Shown piece by piece: positions 30,986 through 39,589 of a stretch of DNA of 64,000 nt. The first letter of the stretch is position 1, and the number at the start of each line of letters is the position of its first letter. Made by a program: the position numbers and the translations under genes. The notes under the pieces are model-generated. The model did not search any database, was not told the origin of the DNA, and saw only the letters and a list, made by a program, of their open reading frames with translations. Origin of the DNA: Hyphomicrobiales bacterium. GTDB lineage: Bacteria; Pseudomonadota; Alphaproteobacteria; Rhizobiales; Rhizobiaceae. The stretch covers positions 395,558 through 459,557 of the forward strand of contig UICE01000003.1 in NCBI GenBank assembly GCA_900471815.1. Direction: 5' to 3'.

Positions 30986-33328
30986 ATGGCAATCACTCTC
31001 ACGGCACTCGTTTTCCTTCTCATTGGCGCGGCTCTTGGCGTCGGCGGTGTATGGCTCGCTGTCCTGGGCGGCAGTTGGTATTATATCATTGCTGCGCTTG
31101 CGTTCCTTGTGGTTGCTTTTCTGCTCTTCCGTAGGCGGTCATCCGCTCTGCTGCTTTATGCTCTGCTGGTGGTAGGAACGCTTGGCTGGGCCATTTGGGA
31201 AATCGGCTTCGACTGGTGGCAGCTTGCGCCACGCGGCGGCGTCATCATGATCCTTGGCCTGTGGCTGCTCACACCATGGATCAGGCGGGGCTTGAATTCA
31301 TCTGCAAGCGGTTCTGGTTCTTCCTCCGCTGTTCCGGCTCTGTCGTTGTCCGTTGCTGTTGTTGTGGCGCTGGTTGTTGCAGGCTATTCGATGACCCAGG
31401 ATCCTTTGCAAATTACGGGTGAATTGAGCAGGGAAATTGTCTCGGATACTGTCGATCTGGGCGGCAATATGCCGGAGGGCGATTGGCACCAATATGGGCG
31501 TACGCCCTATGGTCAGCGTTATTCACCGTTGAAGCAGATCACCACCGAAAACGTTGACAAGCTGCAAGTCGCCTGGACCTATCAGACTGGCGACGTCAAG
31601 TTGCCGGAGGATGTTGGCGAGACCACTTATCAGGTCACGCCGCTCAAGGTTCGCGATACACTTTTCATCTGCACGCCGCACAATTGGGCCATCGCGCTTG
31701 ATGCGGCAACAGGCAAGGAAAAGTGGAAGTTTGATTCCAATTCCGGCATGAATCCCGATCGTCAGCACCAGACCTGCCGCGGTGTTTCCTATTATGCCGA
31801 TTCTGCTGCCACGCCAGGCCAGCCTTGTGCCGAACGCGTCTATCTGCCGACGTCCGACGCGCGTTTGATTGCGCTTGATGCGGCCAATGGCCAGATTTGT
31901 TCGTCCTTTGCTGACAAGGGCACGCTGCATCTTGAAAAAGGCATGCCCTATAACCCCGCAGGCTATTACTATTCCACATCGCCGCCTGTTGTTGCGGCGG
32001 GAAAGATCATAATCGGCGGTGCGGTCAATGATAATTATTCAACCAAGGAGCAATCCGGTGTTATCCGCGCTTTCGATATCAATACTGGCGCGCTTGTGTG
32101 GAACTGGGATTCCGGCAATCCGGATGTAACGACACCTTTGCCGGATGGACAGACCTACACGCATAATTCTCCCAATAGCTGGTCTGTTTCCAGTGCCGAT
32201 GAAAAGCTTGGTCTGATCTATGTACCTCTTGGAAATCAGACACCTGACCAGCTTGGTGCTGGGCGCTCCGCAAATGTGGAGAAATTCTCGTCCTCAATCG
32301 TTGCGCTTGATCTTAATACCGGTCAGATGCGCTGGGTGCGCCAGACTGTCCATCATGATCTTTGGGACATGGATGTTCCTGCACAACCAACGCTAGTTGA
32401 TATCAATACGGTCAATGGCACAGTGCCGGGACTGGTAGGACCAACCAAGCAGGGCGATCTCTATGTTCTCGACCGCCGTACGGGCGAGCCGATCATTCCG
32501 ATCAAGGAAATTCCCGCGCCGACAGGCGCTATCGAGGGTGACTTTACCTCTCCCACGCAGCCGATTTCGGACCTGACATTCTCGCCGCCACCGTTGACGG
32601 GCAAGGATATGTGGGGCGTGTCCATGTTCGACCAGCTCGTCTGCCGGATCGAATTCCTGAAATTGCGCTATGAAGGGCGCTATACTCCGCCATCATTGCA
32701 AGGATCACTCGTCTATCCGGGTAATTTTGGCGTGTTCAACTGGGGCGGCGTCGCAGTTGACCCGGAACGGCAGATCATGTTCGGCATGCCGACATATCTT
32801 GCCTTTACCTCGCGTCTTGTGCCACGCGCCGATGTGCCTCCGCCCGGCGTTGGCACCAAGGGCAGCGAGCAGGGGCTTAACCGCAATGAGGGCGCTCCTT
32901 ACGCGGTGGTGATGGGTCCATTTGTTTCACCGCTTGGCCTGCCTTGCCAGTCGCCGCCATGGGGCTATGTCGCCGGTGCCGATCTGCGCACGGGCAAGAT
33001 CGCTTGGAAGCACCGCAATGGCACTGTGCGGGATTCCTCGCCAGTGCCATTGCCATTCAAGGTTGGGGTGCCGGGCATTGGCGGTCCGATCATCACAGCC
33101 GGTGGCGTTGCGTTTCTCGGGGCCGCGGTTGATGATTATCTGCGCGCCTATAACGTGACTGATGGCAAGCAGCTTTGGGAGGCTCGCCTTCCTGCCGGTG
33201 GCCAGTCAACGCCGATGACCTTCTCCTTGGATGATGGCAAGCAATATGTGGTCATTGTTGCGGGTGGCCATGGTTCGGTCGGCACAAAGCCGGGGGATTA
33301 TGTCATCGCCTATACTCTGCCAAAATGA
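30986..33328 (+). CDS. gcd: membrane-bound PQQ-dependent dehydrogenase, glucose/quinate type
   Basis: Quinoprotein dehydrogenase oxidising glucose (or quinate/shikimate) on the periplasmic side and passing electrons to ubiquinone. 780 residues: five membrane helices in about residues 1-135, then an eight-bladed PQQ propeller. Visible: DWHQYGRTPYGQRYSPLKQI near residue 165, WRTGDV-like WTYQTGDVKLPED, and QTVHHDLWDMDVPAQPTLVDI near residue 455. No pqq biosynthesis genes are in the window, so PQQ must come from elsewhere or the medium. Substrate is inferred. Confidence 0.93.
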   Translation: MAITLTALVFLLIGAALGVGGVWLAVLGGSWYYIIAALAFLVVAFLLFRRRSSALLLYALLVVGTLGWAIWEIGFDWWQLAPRGGVIMILGLWLLTPWIRRGLNSSASGSGSSSAVPALSLSVAVVVALVVAGYSMTQDPLQITGELSREIVSDTVDLGGNMPEGDWHQYGRTPYGQRYSPLKQITTENVDKLQVAWTYQTGDVKLPEDVGETTYQVTPLKVRDTLFICTPHNWAIALDAATGKEKWKFDSNSGMNPDRQHQTCRGVSYYADSAATPGQPCAERVYLPTSDARLIALDAANGQICSSFADKGTLHLEKGMPYNPAGYYYSTSPPVVAAGKIIIGGAVNDNYSTKEQSGVIRAFDINTGALVWNWDSGNPDVTTPLPDGQTYTHNSPNSWSVSSADEKLGLIYVPLGNQTPDQLGAGRSANVEKFSSSIVALDLNTGQMRWVRQTVHHDLWDMDVPAQPTLVDINTVNGTVPGLVGPTKQGDLYVLDRRTGEPIIPIKEIPAPTGAIEGDFTSPTQPISDLTFSPPPLTGKDMWGVSMFDQLVCRIEFLKLRYEGRYTPPSLQGSLVYPGNFGVFNWGGVAVDPERQIMFGMPTYLAFTSRLVPRADVPPPGVGTKGSEQGLNRNEGAPYAVVMGPFVSPLGLPCQSPPWGYVAGADLRTGKIAWKHRNGTVRDSSPVPLPFKVGVPGIGGPIITAGGVAFLGAAVDDYLRAYNVTDGKQLWEARLPAGGQSTPMTFSLDDGKQYVVIVAGGHGSVGTKPGDYVIAYTLPK

Positions 33329-33364
33329 GATTGACGGTAATCCGAAGCAGGAATATTGCTGCAA

Positions 33365-33385
33365 GCGGCTGATACAGCCAGCCGC
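33365..33385 (+). terminator. hairpin after the PQQ dehydrogenase gene
   Basis: GCGGCTG (33365-33371) and CAGCCGC (33379-33385) form a 7-bp stem with a seven-base loop about 36 bases after the stop. No T-run, so termination is uncertain. Confidence 0.35.
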
Positions 33386-33508
33386 TCGCGGCCTTCGGGT
33401 TACGGTGAATGTATCGAATAAATAAGCTTGGCTTCATCCTTTGAAAGGTGAACTGGTCGGCAATGCGAGCACTGACTTTCCAGATTCACCGACGACGAAG
33501 GAATGATT

Positions 33509-34042
33509 ATGCGTACTTTCAATGACGCCAAGGCTATTGCCAAATCGCTGCGCAACGCTCTGGACGAAAAGAATATCAAAATTTCTCACGGTGAGGGGCT
33601 TGAACTCGTCGCAGCCGGTTTCGGTTTCGATAGTTGGAATGTGCTTGCGGCCAAAATTGCCGATGAACCAGCCCCGAAAGAAGGTATCTCGTTCGGACCT
33701 GCCAATCCCATCCTCCGTATCTTTGATGTTTCTAAAGCCCGGGAATTCTATCTCGATTTTCTTGGCTTCACGCTCGATTGGGAGCATCGGTTTGGAGACA
33801 ATTTTCCGCTTTATTGTCAGGTATCACGTTCCGATCTGACACTGCATCTTAGCGAGCATTCAGGTGATGCCAGCCCCGGCGCGCGGGTCTATGTCCGCAT
33901 GACAGGCATTGAGGCTTTCCATAAGGAACTGCATTCCCAAGACTACCGTTTCATGAAACCTGGTCTTGAAGAAGCACCCTGGGGACGAGAAGTCACCGTT
34001 ACTGACCCGTTCAGCAATCGGATTACCTTCTGCGAATCCTGA
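33509..34042 (+). CDS. glyoxalase/bleomycin-resistance superfamily (VOC) protein
   Basis: 177-residue protein: an N-terminal helical extension (about 1-55, FNDAKAIAKSLRNALDEKNIKISHG..FGFDSWNVLA) and a C-terminal VOC domain (PILRIFDVSKAREFYLDFLGF to TDPFSNRITFCE). The ATG at 33509 has AAGGA six to seven bases upstream. The N-terminal extension matches the Glyoxalase_8-type region known in some VOC proteins. Function is unknown; binding of an electrophile or antibiotic is possible. Confidence 0.87.
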   Translation: MRTFNDAKAIAKSLRNALDEKNIKISHGEGLELVAAGFGFDSWNVLAAKIADEPAPKEGISFGPANPILRIFDVSKAREFYLDFLGFTLDWEHRFGDNFPLYCQVSRSDLTLHLSEHSGDASPGARVYVRMTGIEAFHKELHSQDYRFMKPGLEEAPWGREVTVTDPFSNRITFCES

Positions 34043-34043
34043 T

Positions 34044-34514
34044 TCAGCGCTGCGGTAGTTTCAAGGGACTGTTGGTCTTGATTGTGCGAATGGCAAAGTT
34101 TGAGCGAATGTCCGATATGCCGGGCAGGACCAGCAGTTTTTCCGTAAGAAACCGCTCATAGGCGGAAAGGTCTTCCACCACCACCTCAGCAAGAAAATCC
34201 GCTGTTCCTGAAATAAGGAACGCGCCGGTCACTTCCGGCATGGCGATCAAAGCCGCTTGCTGAAGTTCGGAGTTTGCCTTGCTGTGCTGTCCCACCTTTA
34301 TTTCCACAAAGACGGTCAGTCCAAGTCCGACTTCCTTGCGATCAATATCGGCGCGGTAACCTCGAATGACACCGGACTTTTCCAGATTTCGGATGCGCCG
34401 CAGGCAAGGAGAAGGTGACAGATTCACCTTTTCTGCAATCTCGACATTTGTGGCCCGTGCATCACCTTGCAGTGCCTCAAGAATACCAATATCGAATTTA
34501 TCAAGATTTGGCAT
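34044..34514 (-). CDS. Lrp/AsnC-family transcriptional regulator
   Basis: 156-residue regulator with an N-terminal HTH (EIAEKVNLSPSPCLRRIRNLEKSGVIRGYRAD, about 20-52) and a C-terminal RAM/ligand-binding domain (QHSKANSELQQAALIAMPEVTGAFLISG). It is divergent from the EamA exporter gene, with 145 bases between starts, and so probably controls amino-acid-responsive expression of that exporter. Confidence 0.93.
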   Translation of the reverse strand: MPNLDKFDIGILEALQGDARATNVEIAEKVNLSPSPCLRRIRNLEKSGVIRGYRADIDRKEVGLGLTVFVEIKVGQHSKANSELQQAALIAMPEVTGAFLISGTADFLAEVVVEDLSAYERFLTEKLLVLPGISDIRSNFAIRTIKTNSPLKLPQR

Positions 34515-34659
34515 ATTCTGCCTTTAACAAGGTTAAATCTTATCGAAAGTAGCTGAAATCATAGGTTAAGTGGCATCAACTTGCAAGGACATGCCAGAGA
34601 CATTCGCTCTATATTGCTCCCATGGAAACGCATTCAGACTAATCTGAAAGGATATTTCA

Positions 34660-35571
34660 ATGGTTGCGATCTCACCCGAAATCAACAAATCCGCCTCTCT
34701 GGCTCCCGGTTATGCCGGCGCTCTGGTTACGGTCTTCATCTGGGCAACGTGGATCATTGCCACCCGCCATTCCGGCGGTACGCATCTTGGTACTATCGAT
34801 CTTGGGCTCATTCGTTACGGTCTTCCCGTGCTGGTGCTGGCGCCGGTATGGCTGAAGACGGGCTTGCTGCCCCGCAATGTTCCCTTGGCGTTGCTCGCAA
34901 TCATGGTTTGTGGCGCGGGCGTATTGTTCTTCCAGATCACCACCTTCGCCATTCATTCGACGCCCGCCGCCGCCGTAGGCGTGCTGCTCGGCGGTTCAAT
35001 GCCCCTTGCAGCCGCACTGATCGGGGTTGTCCTGTTCGGCGAACGCCCGGATGCCGCACGCTGGCTTGGCCTTGCTGCCATTGTTGCCGGGCTTGCCATT
35101 CTGCTGACGCTAGCCATCGGCAGCCATCAGATTTCATGGGTAAGCTTTGTGTTTCTGCCATTCGGCGCATTGCTATGGGCTGGTTATACCCACGCTTTCA
35201 AGCGTTCAGGTCTGACTGCTCTACAGGGTGGCGCTTTGATTGCTGTCTGGTCATTCATCATCCATCTGGTGCTGGCTGCTTTTTTCGGCACAACGATCAT
35301 GGATGTACCGCTGTCTGAAATCGGCTTGCAGTTTTTGAGCCAGGGTGTGCTCTCCGGGCTGGCTGCTATGCTTGCCTACGGAATAGCCGTTCGTTCGCTG
35401 GGCGGTAGTCAGGCTGCCGCGTTCAGCGCGCTCACTCCGGTGCTTGCTGCTGTGGGTGGCTCCATCTTCCTTGACGAGGCGCTCGGTGTCTGGGAAATTG
35501 CAGCAGCAATTATCACGGGACTTGGCGTTGCTCTTTCTACCGGCATCCTGTCGCATCGGGTCAGGACTTGA
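34660..35571 (+). CDS. EamA-family (DMT) transporter
   Basis: 303-residue inner-membrane protein with about ten helices in two EamA repeats (for example LVTVFIWATWIIATRHSGG near residue 20 and AGYTHAFKRSGLTALQGG near residue 175). Family members export amino acids or other metabolites. The ATG at 34660 has AAAGGA upstream. The Lrp regulator is divergent, supporting an amino-acid-related role; the substrate is not known. Confidence 0.9.
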   Translation: MVAISPEINKSASLAPGYAGALVTVFIWATWIIATRHSGGTHLGTIDLGLIRYGLPVLVLAPVWLKTGLLPRNVPLALLAIMVCGAGVLFFQITTFAIHSTPAAAVGVLLGGSMPLAAALIGVVLFGERPDAARWLGLAAIVAGLAILLTLAIGSHQISWVSFVFLPFGALLWAGYTHAFKRSGLTALQGGALIAVWSFIIHLVLAAFFGTTIMDVPLSEIGLQFLSQGVLSGLAAMLAYGIAVRSLGGSQAAAFSALTPVLAAVGGSIFLDEALGVWEIAAAIITGLGVALSTGILSHRVRT

Positions 35572-35610
35572 TTGGAGGGGGCGGCGCATTTCCCCTAAAA
35601 GGATTGTAAA

Positions 35611-36498
35611 ATGAGCGAACCAACAAAGCATCCGAATATTACCCAGGCGATGGTCGACGCGTTTGATGAGTATACTCACCTGACGCTCGACCGCCGCTCT
35701 TTCATGGACAAGCTCACAAAGCTTGCAGGTTCGGGCGCCGCTGCGGCAGTTATTGCTCCCATGCTCGCAGCAAATTCTGCTCAGGCTGCAATCATCGCAC
35801 CGGAAGACAAACGGCTCTTCACCAAAGATCTCGTGTTTGCAGGACCTTCCGGCGATATCAAGGCCTATCTGGCTGTTCCTGCCGATGCGTCTGGTAAGCT
35901 TCCAGCAGTTGTCGTCATCCACGAGAATCGCGGGTTAAACGGCCATATTCGCGACGTTGCCCGGCGTATGGCCCTTGAAGGTTTTGTGGCAATGGCGCCG
36001 GATCTTCTGTCATCAGCGGGTGGGACGCCCGAGGACGAGGAAAAAGCCCGTGGCATGATAAGCGCGCTCGATTCAAAGACGGCGATTGCAGAGGGCGTCG
36101 CCTCTCTGGACTATCTTGCCAAAATCAAATCATCGAATGGCAAGGTTGGCGCTGTTGGTTTCTGCTGGGGAGGTGGCATGGTCAACGATCTTGCTGTCAA
36201 TGCGCCACAGCTTGGGGCAGGCGTAGCCTATTATGGTCGTCAGCCGAAATCGGAAGACGTGGCAAAGATCAAAGCCCCCCTGCTTTTGCAATATGCGGGT
36301 CTCGATTCACGGATTAATGCCGGAATTGAGGATTACAGGAAAGCGCTTGAAGCCAATGGAAAGACCTTTGAGATTCATGTCTATGAAGGTGCGAACCATG
36401 CTTTTAACAACGACACCTCTGCTGCGCGCTACGACAAGAAGACTGCCGATCTTGCATGGAGCCGCACGGTTGAGTTTTTCAAGAAGAATTTGAGCTGA
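35611..36498 (+). CDS. dienelactone hydrolase family protein with Tat signal
   Basis: 295-residue alpha/beta hydrolase. A twin-arginine signal RRSFMDKL begins near residue 28, followed by a hydrophobic stretch ending near ANSAQA, suggesting export folded to the periplasm. The catalytic triad is visible: Cys in GFCWGGGM near residue 185, Asp in AGLDSRIN near residue 230, and His in GANHAFNND near residue 262. The substrate is unknown (dienelactones in the model enzyme). Confidence 0.9.
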   Translation: MSEPTKHPNITQAMVDAFDEYTHLTLDRRSFMDKLTKLAGSGAAAAVIAPMLAANSAQAAIIAPEDKRLFTKDLVFAGPSGDIKAYLAVPADASGKLPAVVVIHENRGLNGHIRDVARRMALEGFVAMAPDLLSSAGGTPEDEEKARGMISALDSKTAIAEGVASLDYLAKIKSSNGKVGAVGFCWGGGMVNDLAVNAPQLGAGVAYYGRQPKSEDVAKIKAPLLLQYAGLDSRINAGIEDYRKALEANGKTFEIHVYEGANHAFNNDTSAARYDKKTADLAWSRTVEFFKKNLS

Positions 36499-36607
36499 GA
36501 GCAATTCAACGCAGCTGTACGAATGGTCGACCGGACTTGCGAAACCAATCGCTTGCCGGATCGTTCTGTGCTTACTATTTGTGCGTTAATAAAACAGGAT
36601 TTGATAA

Positions 36608-37561
36608 ATGCAGTTTGTTGGACGGGTCTTCGGCCTCTTGTTTGTTTTGTTGGTGATCGCCCAACCCGGATTTGCGCAAGAAGCGGTTTTTCCAAGTGGA
36701 TCAGGTATTGGCTTGGTTCCGCCAGCCGGTTTGGTACCATCTTCCAGTTTCAGCGGTTTCGAAGACCCAGCCAAGGGCACATCTATCGTCGTGACCGAAC
36801 TTCCCGTTGATGCCTATGCCACAATCGCTGCGGGGTTTAATCGGGAAGGCCTACTGGCTACGGGTATAGAAACCATATCCGGGCCTGAGGAATGGTCGGT
36901 GCAGGGCGCTGTTGTTTCAAAACTGATCCGCGCCAGTCAGGTGGCAGCTGGCGTCAAATATCGCAAGTGGATTGTGCTTGTCGGTGCCGAAAGCACAACT
37001 GCAATGGTGACGGTCCAGATACCGGATGGTGCCAAAGGTGCGTTGTCGGATGCCGATGTGGAAAAAGCTCTGCGTACTTTGGTTGTTCGCGCGCCCGCAA
37101 GCTTGCCGGACCAGATTGCGTCTTTGCCCTTCAAAGTTGCAGATACGTCCGGTTTTCGCCCCGTGCGTGTTATTGCCGGAGCCACCTTGCTTTTGACCGA
37201 GGGGCCAAATGATGTTGCCATCAACTCGATGCAACCAATGGTGATTATTGCTTCAAACCTGAATACAGCGCCTGAGGCCGCCACGCGGCTGGAGTTTTCG
37301 AAAAAGGCCTTCGCATCGCTAACCGGAATCAAGGATGTCCAGTCCGATAATGAGACAAGCAGCGAGGTCGATGGCGCGGAATGGATCGAAATCGATGGAA
37401 CAGCGACAGATTCCGCCAGCGGCGATGCACTTTACGTGGCCCAGATCGCGCGGTTTGAAACCAATCGCTATGTGCGCGCCATCCTCATCGTCAATGCTAC
37501 GGAAAAGAGCAAATATGCTGACCGCTTCCGGAAGCTAGCCAAGTCCATGACGATCAACTAA
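36608..37561 (+). CDS. exported protein of unknown function
   Basis: 317-residue protein with a signal peptide (MQFVGRVFGLLFVLLVIAQPGFAQ) and a mature part without a motif I recognise; it contains alternating beta-rich segments (SIVVTELPVDAYATIA). Likely periplasmic. The ATG at 36608 begins the signal peptide. It is followed after eight bases by the DUF2185 gene, so the two may form an operon. Composition is like its neighbours. Confidence 0.85.
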   Translation: MQFVGRVFGLLFVLLVIAQPGFAQEAVFPSGSGIGLVPPAGLVPSSSFSGFEDPAKGTSIVVTELPVDAYATIAAGFNREGLLATGIETISGPEEWSVQGAVVSKLIRASQVAAGVKYRKWIVLVGAESTTAMVTVQIPDGAKGALSDADVEKALRTLVVRAPASLPDQIASLPFKVADTSGFRPVRVIAGATLLLTEGPNDVAINSMQPMVIIASNLNTAPEAATRLEFSKKAFASLTGIKDVQSDNETSSEVDGAEWIEIDGTATDSASGDALYVAQIARFETNRYVRAILIVNATEKSKYADRFRKLAKSMTIN

Positions 37562-37569
37562 AATCGGCT

Positions 37570-37956
37570 ATGGATAAAAGTTACCGACTCACCAAGGAAG
37601 AAATACGGCCACTGATACGCAATTATGGTGGTTGCATTGCGACTGACACGATAACGATTGACGGCTATCCAGTGCGTTTCATGTATCGCGAAGATCCTGA
37701 TAATGATCTTGATAGTGGTTGGCGCTTCCTCTCCGGCTTTGAGAGCGACGACTATATGGAAGATCCCGAGAATAGTGGCATCTTCGACGTTAATACCATC
37801 GCAAACTATGATCCGAGTATTATTCCTCTTCTGGATTCGCCCGTTGGCAGTGTTTTTGAAAAAACTGGTGAGCAGGAACGCTTCGTTGCAGTAACCGACT
37901 GGTCACCCGGTGAAGACGATGATGATGATGATGATGATGATGATGACGAAGATTAA
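37570..37956 (+). CDS. DUF2185 family protein with poly-Asp tail
   Basis: 128-residue protein resembling DUF2185 (GGCIATDTITIDGYPVRFMY and SGWRFLSGFESDDYM...NPDPSIIPLLDSPVGSVF). The last 15 residues are almost entirely Asp and Glu, coded by a run of nine GAT codons (37918-37944). This family has been linked to immunity-type proteins in polymorphic systems, but no toxin is adjacent. The role of the acidic tail is unknown. Confidence 0.82.
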   Translation: MDKSYRLTKEEIRPLIRNYGGCIATDTITIDGYPVRFMYREDPDNDLDSGWRFLSGFESDDYMEDPENSGIFDVNTIANYDPSIIPLLDSPVGSVFEKTGEQERFVAVTDWSPGEDDDDDDDDDDDED

Positions 37957-38076
37957 GGCGCGGAAGAACTGACGCCTGCGGCCTTTCGTGTAACGCAGAG
38001 TTACAACTAGACAAGGCCCGTGTATTGCCTAAAAATACCGTTCTGAAGAGAATCCAACAAAAGGCTGGAAACTGGA

Positions 38077-39486
38077 ATGGCATTGGCAGACGCAGGTGCA
38101 TTGCTGCGCAACGAAAACGGTATTGCAACCGTAGTATCCATCCTCAAAAAGCGCTTCGGCGATAATGCCCAAGGCGGAAAATCCATCCGCGAGCAGCACG
38201 CCCATACCACAAGTTATGTGCCTAATCAGGCACCTGATCTGGTTGTATTTGCCGAGTCTATCGAAGACGTGCAGGAGGTCGTCCGCCTCTGCGGCGAATG
38301 GCAGGTGCCTGTTATCGCATTTGGTACTGGAACTTCGCTCGAAGGCCAGGTGAATGCGCCGGCCGGTGGCATATCAATCGATCTTTCGCGGATGAACCGT
38401 ATTCTCAAAGTCTATAATGACGATTTGAATGTCGTTATAGAGCCGGGCGTCACACGCAAAGAGTTGAACGAGTATCTGCGTGATACTGGTCTGTTCTTTC
38501 CTATTGATCCTGGTGCAAATGCGAGCCTTGGGGGCATGGCTGCAACCCGCGCGTCAGGGACAAACGCTGTCCGCTACGGTACGATGCGGGAAAATGTCTT
38601 GGCTCTTAAGGCCGTGATGCCGGACGGCAGGCTTATTACAACGTCGAAGCGGGTGAAAAAGACGTCTGCCGGTTACGATCTGACGAGGCTTTTGATTGGT
38701 TCTGAGGGAACGCTTGGTATTATCGTTGAGCTGACGTTGAAATTATACGGCATCCCACAGGCCATTTCGGGCGGCATTTGCGCTTTTCCTGATCTGGAAA
38801 GCGCCTGCAATACGGTTATTGAGACGATCCAGATGGGCATTCCCGTTGCACGCATCGAGCTTGTCAATGAGCTCGAAATGACGGCAATGATTGCCTACTC
38901 CAAGCTGGATTATGATCCTGCGCCTTATCTGTTCCTAGAGTTTCACGGCAGCGAGACGAGTGTGGCGGAGCAGGCGGAGTTGTTTGGAGAGATTGCAGCT
39001 GCCAATGGCGGCGGCGAATTCAAGTGGACTGCCAATGTTGAGGAGCGGGAAAAACTTTGGGCCGCCCGGCATAATTCCTACTTTGCCTGCATGACATTGG
39101 CGCCCGGCAAGCAATCGCTGTCCACTGATGTCTGCGTGCCAATTTCTCGTTTGGCCGAATGCATCGTCGAAACCGAAAAGGATATTGAGAAGAGCGGCTT
39201 GATTGCACCTATCGTCGGTCATGCTGGTGATGGCAATTTCCATGTTCTTGTGCTTTTCGATGAGAAGAATCCAGCTGAAATCGAAAATGTGGAAGCATTT
39301 GTGGAGCGCCTCAATCTTCGTGCTATCGCGATGGATGGAACGTGCACCGGCGAACATGGGATCGGGCAGGGGAAGATAAAATTTCTTCGCGCTGAACTCG
39401 GCGGTGCCGTTGATGTCATGGAAACGATCAAGCGGGCTATCGATCCGGGGAATATCATGAATCCCGGCAAGATCTTACGCCTTTAG
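38077..39486 (+). CDS. FAD-binding oxidase, D-lactate dehydrogenase/glycolate oxidase type
   Basis: 469-residue flavoenzyme: FAD-binding domain (about 45-220; GTGTSLEGQV, PGANASLGGMAATRASGTNAVRYG) and the FAD-oxidase C domain with the redox/metal motifs GHAGDGNFHVL near residue 385 and TGEHGIGQGK near residue 425. It likely oxidises D-lactate, glycolate or a similar 2-hydroxyacid to the respiratory chain. The exact substrate cannot be read. Confidence 0.9.
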   Translation: MALADAGALLRNENGIATVVSILKKRFGDNAQGGKSIREQHAHTTSYVPNQAPDLVVFAESIEDVQEVVRLCGEWQVPVIAFGTGTSLEGQVNAPAGGISIDLSRMNRILKVYNDDLNVVIEPGVTRKELNEYLRDTGLFFPIDPGANASLGGMAATRASGTNAVRYGTMRENVLALKAVMPDGRLITTSKRVKKTSAGYDLTRLLIGSEGTLGIIVELTLKLYGIPQAISGGICAFPDLESACNTVIETIQMGIPVARIELVNELEMTAMIAYSKLDYDPAPYLFLEFHGSETSVAEQAELFGEIAAANGGGEFKWTANVEEREKLWAARHNSYFACMTLAPGKQSLSTDVCVPISRLAECIVETEKDIEKSGLIAPIVGHAGDGNFHVLVLFDEKNPAEIENVEAFVERLNLRAIAMDGTCTGEHGIGQGKIKFLRAELGGAVDVMETIKRAIDPGNIMNPGKILRL

Positions 39487-39589
39487 GTTCGCATTTTGAT
39501 TCCGGGTGTTAAAGCATGGTGTAAGCATTGCAAATCGCGCATAGAAACGGTCATGTCTCGGCACTGCCATAAAGTCGTTTCTATGGTGA

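Noticed and set aside
34581-35318. 245-residue frame overlapping the EamA gene
   Set aside because: Out-of-frame with the membrane transporter; composition rich in Arg/Cys/Ser, typical of a shadow frame.
37918-37944. GAT repeats considered as CRISPR or phase-variable switch
   Set aside because: A plain trinucleotide codon repeat without spacers; changes by three bases would alter tail length but not turn the gene off.
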